Below the pieces are notes generated by a model. That model was not told where the DNA came from, did not search any database, and worked only from the letters and a program-made list of their open reading frames with translations. From Sistotremastrum niveocremeum HHB9708 (lineage: Eukaryota; Basidiomycota; Agaricomycetes; Sistotremastrales; Sistotremastraceae), in the NCBI GenBank assembly GCA_001630475.1, contig KV419396.1, forward strand, positions 558,001 through 622,000: a stretch of 64,000 bases of DNA. Direction: 5' to 3'. This document shows positions 58,331-64,000 of this stretch, one piece after another. Position 1 is the first letter of the stretch, and each line of letters starts with the position of its first letter. The position numbers were made by a program, and so were the translations under genes.

Positions 58331-61300
58331 TCATGAAACTGCCCTATTAGCCACGGGGTGTTCTCCGGCGGCAGATGTCGTAGTTTTGAATCCCAGTGTT
58401 CGCATGACCGACAGGATATCAGCCTTATGTACCGGTTTCGACAATGATGCCACAAAAAGATTGTTGTCGGTGGCATTTTCGTACGTCCCGTATGCACTCA
58501 CTGCAACCAGCGGCGTATTCGTGTTCTTGCTTTTGGTACTCTTAATATATCGCGCAGCTGCTTCACCGTCGACTAGGAGAACATGTGAGTAGATTCGAAA
58601 ATCTGGTGTTGTATACTCACCATAAGGCATATGGAGGTCGAGTATGATAACATCAAACCGAATATCACTGTTGGCCACACTCATAGCTTCCGCTCCGTCA
58701 GCGACGACAATGCAGCGACAGCCCATGCGGATCAGTAGTGTTTCAAGAATCTAATGAGGACAATGAGAAGAAGCTTCTGATGATGCAGGGACACAATATA
58801 CCTTGCCAGAAATTGGATTGTCCTCAGCAATTAGGACGGTTACCGCTCTTTCTGGTGCAGAAAACGACCTTCGCATGTCCGATGAATCCACCGATGATTC
58901 GGGCGTGACTACATATGGTCTTCGGGCACCAGCAACTGGAATGCCCCATTGCTCAGAGCCTGATCCTTGTTCTGCACTAGACACAGATGCCGTCCTAAGT
59001 CGACTAGGCATAGAGTTTCTCCGAATATCAGGATCTAGCTGATTGAGCTTGAATCTTTCAACAGCACCAAATTCGCTGGGCCTCCTGCTGTGCGCTATAA
59101 AGCTTCCGGGAGTGGATGGAGGGACGCTACCACGGGAGGGAGAAGAAGCAATCGATGACGTCGAAGTCGAGGGTGACGGTGGATTGGTGGTAGACGGGTT
59201 TCGGGGATCCGGATGCGTCATTACGCTGGGAGGTTTCTTAATGCGCTGAGATAAACTTCGCCTGCGATTATGTGCAGCTGCAGGATCGGACAATGCGTGG
59301 ACCATTGGGGCCATGTGGTCGGTTCGGAGTTTGCGAATAACGTCGTCATTGGCTTGTTTCAGGACTGGCAAATTCTTGAAACTGAAGGCACCGAAATCAT
59401 CGTTCGCTTGGAACAATGTCGAGTCGCGACCGACAACTGCTACGGGCGCTGTACTTGAGGCAAGTGCAGGCCCGACCTTCTCGCCCTTTTGAGTCTCGGC
59501 AAGAGCCTCGTCGTCCTGGAAAAGCTGAGGCTGCGCTCCACGTGGATCGAAGTAGTCAGTGGACTCGGGATCCGTGATCTGTGGAATGAATTGTGCCTCC
59601 GTCGACGTGACCTTTTCCCAATCCACTCCAGCCAAGAAGGGATGTGCTTTAACCTCCTGGGGGCCATTTGCACCAAGCCTTGACTTGGGGTTTTTCTCCA
59701 AAAGGCGGCTCATGAAGTCACGTGCCTCGTCCGAGAAGTCGATATAGTCCTCATGCCAGTCAATCTGACCTGAAAGGATGTTCTCGAATACTTTCTCGGG
59801 CGTATCAGCATGGAAGGGAGGGAAGCCGTAGAGAAACTCATAAGTGATGACACCAAGTGCCCACTATTCCGACATCAGTGAAGACCCCACCGCAAAAGCC
59901 GATATGACGTACCCAATCAACCATGCGATCATCTACAGAGATACCCAATATTGTTTCAGGTGCCAGATAGTCAGGAGTCCCTACGACCTTTTGTTCTCCA
60001 GGTGGCGTCCCGCTTCCCGAAGTGGAATGTGATCGCAGATCCGTGGTCAACTCCGTGGCGAAAGATTGAAGTGGACTGTCGGAGGGTTTGCTCATGCCTC
60101 GGAACATGAACCCCCCTGCAAGGCTTTCCGATCCACTCGATTCGCCGGGGTCATCTGTGAGGGAGGTGGACAACGAAGACGTTCCGGCAACATGAGGCGC
60201 CGAATGAGTCTTAAGGGCGAAGTACGAACCTCCAGGATTTTCAGCTGCAAGTAATGGAGATGACAGGTAGGCGGAGTCGAGGGAGGGAGGTCGAGAACTT
60301 GGACTGTAGCGTGTGTGATGCCGCAGGACACCTGTGATATCTCTTGCTTGTCGTCCCAGTAGACCAATTCGACTAAGCCCGAAATCGGTGAGCTTGAGAT
60401 GACCATGTTCATCGATGAGCAAGTTGTCAGGTTTCAGGTCACTTTCGTGCGGAATTCAGCAACTAGCGTATGCACAATCATAGAAAATCTTACCGATGCA
60501 CAACTCCCCGTTGGTGAAGATACTCCAAACCAAGTGTCACTTCAGCGATATAATTTCGAGCCCACTCCTCGGGGAGGGCCCCGATAGTCTTGATGAGTGC
60601 GGCACAGTCACCTCCATTCAGATACTCCATGACAAGATAAAGATTATCTTTGCTCTGGAAGGTGAAGTATAATTTGACAACGAAGGGGGACTCGGCTTGC
60701 TTCATGAGAATCATGCGCTCCGCTTTGACGTTGGTGATCTGATTCTTGGCGATCATGTCCGACTTTTTCAGAACTTTGATGGCATAATAATCACCAGTAA
60801 CCTTCTTCTTTGCAAGAAAGACAGAACCGAATGCACCCTTACTGATCGGTTTGATGATATCAAAGTCTTTGATCGATGAAGGCGTGGTTCTCGAAGAAGG
60901 TGCAATTGAGGGCAATCGAGGAGATAGCGGAGTTGAGACGGGCAACCCGGGTCCTCCAGAAGAAACAATGGGATTGATGGATGAAAGCCGTCGATGCGAT
61001 GCTAATGAAACCTCTTTTGGCGCACTGCTGGGAGTAGCTGGCGGAGTGACGACCAGTCGAGGTTCATTCAAGATATTATGCGTTGACCGTCGAGTACGAA
61101 TCGTCTTAGTGCTACTCTCGCCACCAGACAATTCCGTCGAGAAGTAAGGGCGAGTGGGAGATGGTGCAATGATAGGTGCAGCTAAAGCTAATGGCGACGA
61201 AACGGAAGATGGTGTGGAGGATCGAGTGAGACTTGACCCGATGCCTTGATAGGTCGCTGGGACAGGTTGAACTATGGGGACAAAAGGTCTATCGGCTTGA

Positions 61301-64000
61301 TCATTGTTAGCAGATGGCGCAGGCGACGGAGCGAGAGGCGTTGGATCTGCGGAAGAGCCTGGCTCGTGTTCTTCCCCGTTGTATGCGTAGTCGGATTTTG
61401 CACTCGAACGCTCTCCCTCGCCGTCGGTGCTCTCCCCAGACTCTTCGTCCCCTGTGCCAGCAGCTGCAAGGCTCGCGACACGCTCTTCCCACTCCTGTCG
61501 GATTTTTTCGGAATATCGGATGGTGTTTTGCATGCGCACAACATTGTCCAATTTGGCCTTCATCAGAGTATCGACATCAGCAACGAGTTTCACAAGAGCC
61601 GGATCTTCAGCCGATGGCTTACTCCAAGTGCGGATGGTCTGGATTTTCCGTTCAGAAGTGGGTGAAAGAAGACGCTGTCTTTCGACGGGCTCTTGAGATT
61701 CTTCTTCCTTCAAGGTGGGGATTGAGATCTCCGCGGCGACCTGCAAGATCTCCTCGAGCTGCTCCAATAACCGCTTTTGAAACTTCTTAACTCCTAAGCG
61801 TTGCATTTTGCCTACCAAAGCAGGGCGGAACAATTGCAAGGGGCTCGATTTACTGGGTGAAGGCGAAGGCGAGAAAATCGGGATACCGCGATATTCCAGA
61901 GGAGGGTCCGTAAGCGGGTTGGTACGCTTCTCGATGGCCGAACTAAGTTCCCTGATGGTATTGCGAAGTTCGTCAATTGATTCATTGCATTCACCGATAT
62001 CGGCTTCGAGTTTGTGAGTCTCGTGACAGGTCTCGTTGTGCTTCTCGAAGAACCATTGGGGGATCTGGCATTCGCAGATCCGGCACAGAATTTCAACAGT
62101 GCTGATTTGGGATGGCGGGAAGGGAAAGGGAGTAACTGGCTCCAATCCTGTGGTCCGTAACCTGACGGTATCATTGTTGCGTGCATCTGCAGTAGCTTCA
62201 ATTTCGCCGTCGCTCGATAGGCCAGAGCCTTCGTCGAGAGGCAGAGGTTCGGGCTCCGAAACGGGTTTGACAACCCACATGGTGTGCGTAGCCGTGCCAT
62301 CAAACCTGTCGTACATCAACATGCCATTGCCTTGCATGGATCGATACAGGGGGGCAGAAGAGTCTGAATGTATTCGAAGTTTGAAGTGAACCTCAATGGT
62401 CTGAGAGTCATCTTGAAGAAGTTTCTTGTTGGCTTCTCGGAAGAGGTCAACATTGGCAGGATCGATGAGAGTCGAAATTCGAATGTCAGTCATGTCTTCG
62501 GGCTCGGTCCTAGTGAGGATGAGAGTGTGTATCGACCATAGGTGGAAGAACATACCCGACCACGAACCACCACGCATCGTTGACCCAAATGAGTTTATCG
62601 CCATCTAGATTCAACTCAAGCACAATGTTTGTATTTTGGGCTCGTTCGGCCTGCTGAAGAAGCAGATCGTAATCCTGCGCCAGAGTTTCTTGAGTACTGG
62701 GTGCAGGCTCCTCAGGCTTGACAGATTCGTTTCCAGGTTCAGCTTGCTCGCCAGACGTGGGAACACCTTCTTCAGCGGGGCTGAGAGCCTTTTGTTGCTC
62801 GTCACGGCTGCGACGCCCGTCGGAATCTCGACGTTCGAGCCCTAGCTTGTTGCTATCGCCTTCGTTGCGCAGAGTCGCGGTGGCACGATCGTCTTCTTCA
62901 TCCGCAGGTCTCAAGACGAATGTGAGAGGCTCACCCGCACCTTCTTCGCCTTCGAGACCCTCCTCATCGTCAAAGTTCCAGAACTGCTTTTCAGCCTCCC
63001 ACCACTCAACAACACGGCTCAAACCGGCGACAGCGAGTAGCAATTGGACATACCAGGCGCGGCCATGCCAATCTGGATGTTCGTCCCAAGCTTTGCCGAT
63101 CGATTGAACTTTTTGCACGAGCTGAAGACATGCATTAGGCGTAGAAGTAAGAGTTGAGAGGGGCATATCCAATATATCAGTGCAGAGGGACACGATTGAG
63201 TGCAAGGTCAACATAAAGGGGTCTATGGGGTTATCAACGAGTATGCGAGAAGCACGGCGATTAGGGGAATGGTTCGGAGCACGGGATGGACGGGCAGTAG
63301 GAGACTCTGCAAAGGAAGAGTTGGAAGTCGGAGGGGGTAGGGGAGAACGAGACCTGGAAGTGGAACGGGAAGATGCATTAGAGGGAGTAGGATAAGCAGC
63401 GATATGGATCGTCCGTGAAAGTCGACGAGAAGCGGCACCACCTTGGTTGTTCCACGAAGACGGCAGGTTCGCATTGGATCCGGAAGGGAGCAACGTCTTT
63501 CGGGGAGAGGTGTCGCCATTGGAATGGCCCTGGACTGGCCTGGCGCTGTCGTTGGGAAGGGTGCGGTTTCTACGGAGTGAGACGGGGCTGGATGAGACAG
63601 ACGCTACAAAAAGGGATGTGGAGGTTCAGTAATGGATAGAGCTATATAGAAAAGCATCTACCTCGCCTGGAATGTCGTGTGCTTTCTGGTTCCGCCTCGT
63701 AGCCACCGTCGTCACTGCTGGCGTCGTCGACGGGTTGCTCGGGATCAAGGAGGTGAGATTGGGAGTGAGAGTGAGCCTGACGAGAGGTGTAGACGTAGGG
63801 ATCACGAGTAGGCCGTCTGCTCTCGCGTTCGACCTCGCTGTCGTCTGTGGTGGTTCCGTGGCCAAATGGCTCTCTGCTGCTGTCGTGCTCGCGTAACCTC
63901 TCCTCAAAGAAGGAAGTGATGGCGTTTGTGACCTTTGTCAGCTCTTTGTCGCAGTCCTGCTTTGCGGCTTTGAGACGACGGGTGACATGACGCTTTATGA
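58331..64000 (-). CDS. RIM15: RIM15-type protein kinase with PAS, zinc finger and receiver domain (5' partial)
   Basis: Greatwall-family kinase that promotes quiescence under starvation. The 5' end lies beyond the window. Order seen: disordered N-terminus; PAS-like region (LELNLDGDKLIWVNDAWWFV; DPANVDLFREANKKLL); a zinc finger (VEILCRICECQIPQWFFEKH, NETCHETHK); coiled segments; the kinase with FDIIKPISKGAFGSVFLAKK, YYAIKVLKKSDM, VVHRDLKPDNLLID and LTDFGLSRIG. A long Ser-rich insert of about 150 residues separates DFG from GTPDYLAPETILG, the Greatwall/Rim15 hallmark. An AGC tail (DPESTDYFDPRGAQPQ) precedes a C-terminal receiver domain: VTVLIAEDNPISGKILETLL, phospho-acceptor Asp in VIILDLHMPYVDG, Ser in VAVSAYG and Lys in SLSKPV. 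Two introns interrupt the receiver region. It ends AGEHPVANRAVS at 58331. Confidence 0.93.

Overview
This window is nuclear DNA from a fungus, most likely an agaricomycete basidiomycete. It is packed with intron-rich housekeeping genes. The introns are about 45-66 nt, start with GT and end with AG, and often have a CTAAC/CTAAT-like branch site. Nearly every gene is a fungal or eukaryotic core family. I cannot name the species. There are no prokaryotic operons, CRISPR arrays, rRNA genes or secondary-metabolite clusters. I read 31 protein-coding genes. The first (UBA1) and the last (RIM15-type kinase) are cut by the window edges.

Layout. 1-13.5 kb, all on +: ubiquitin E1 (partial), a PCL-type cyclin, DPH1 and the sterol transporter NPC1; then RNPS1 on -. 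14.5-16.9 kb: the only gene-poor stretch. It holds a 380-N gap flanked by two identical 168-bp arms in inverted orientation, each carrying a 161-bp element with 18-bp terminal inverted repeats. 16.9-25 kb: PheRS alpha (FRS2), the ER SNARE UFE1/syntaxin-18, a cytochrome-b5-reductase-like flavoprotein, two tandem TVP38 paralogues and STEEP1. 25-38 kb: DPH6, a SUT/SLC45 sugar symporter, an ankyrin protein, PheRS beta (FRS1), the Rsp5 adaptor BSD2, an orphan gene and EMC10. 39-47 kb: MED18, BCD1, DRE2, a forkhead factor, RPN11 and a stand-alone REV1-type BRCT protein. 47-64 kb: EFR3, VPS52, the AGC kinase SCH9, a small membrane protein, an AIM32-like protein and the RIM15-type PAS/kinase/receiver protein.

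Recurring themes are membrane traffic and the ER (UFE1, TVP38 x2, VPS52, EFR3, EMC10, STEEP1, NPC1), translation (both PheRS subunits, DPH1 and DPH6), ubiquitin/proteasome (UBA1, RPN11, BSD2) and nutrient signalling (SCH9 and RIM15). Pairs from one pathway recur, but in a compact genome this may be chance. Neighbours are very close: several convergent pairs have stop codons only 11-80 bp apart, and several divergent pairs share 100-330 bp.

Exons and starts were worked out by hand from reading frames, splice signals and recalled family motifs, so individual boundaries may be off by a few bases. I found no convincing undescribed system. The most unusual items are the inverted-repeat/gap structure, the BRCT-only REV1-like gene, the SCH9-RIM15 and FRS1-FRS2 linkages, and the TVP38 tandem pair.
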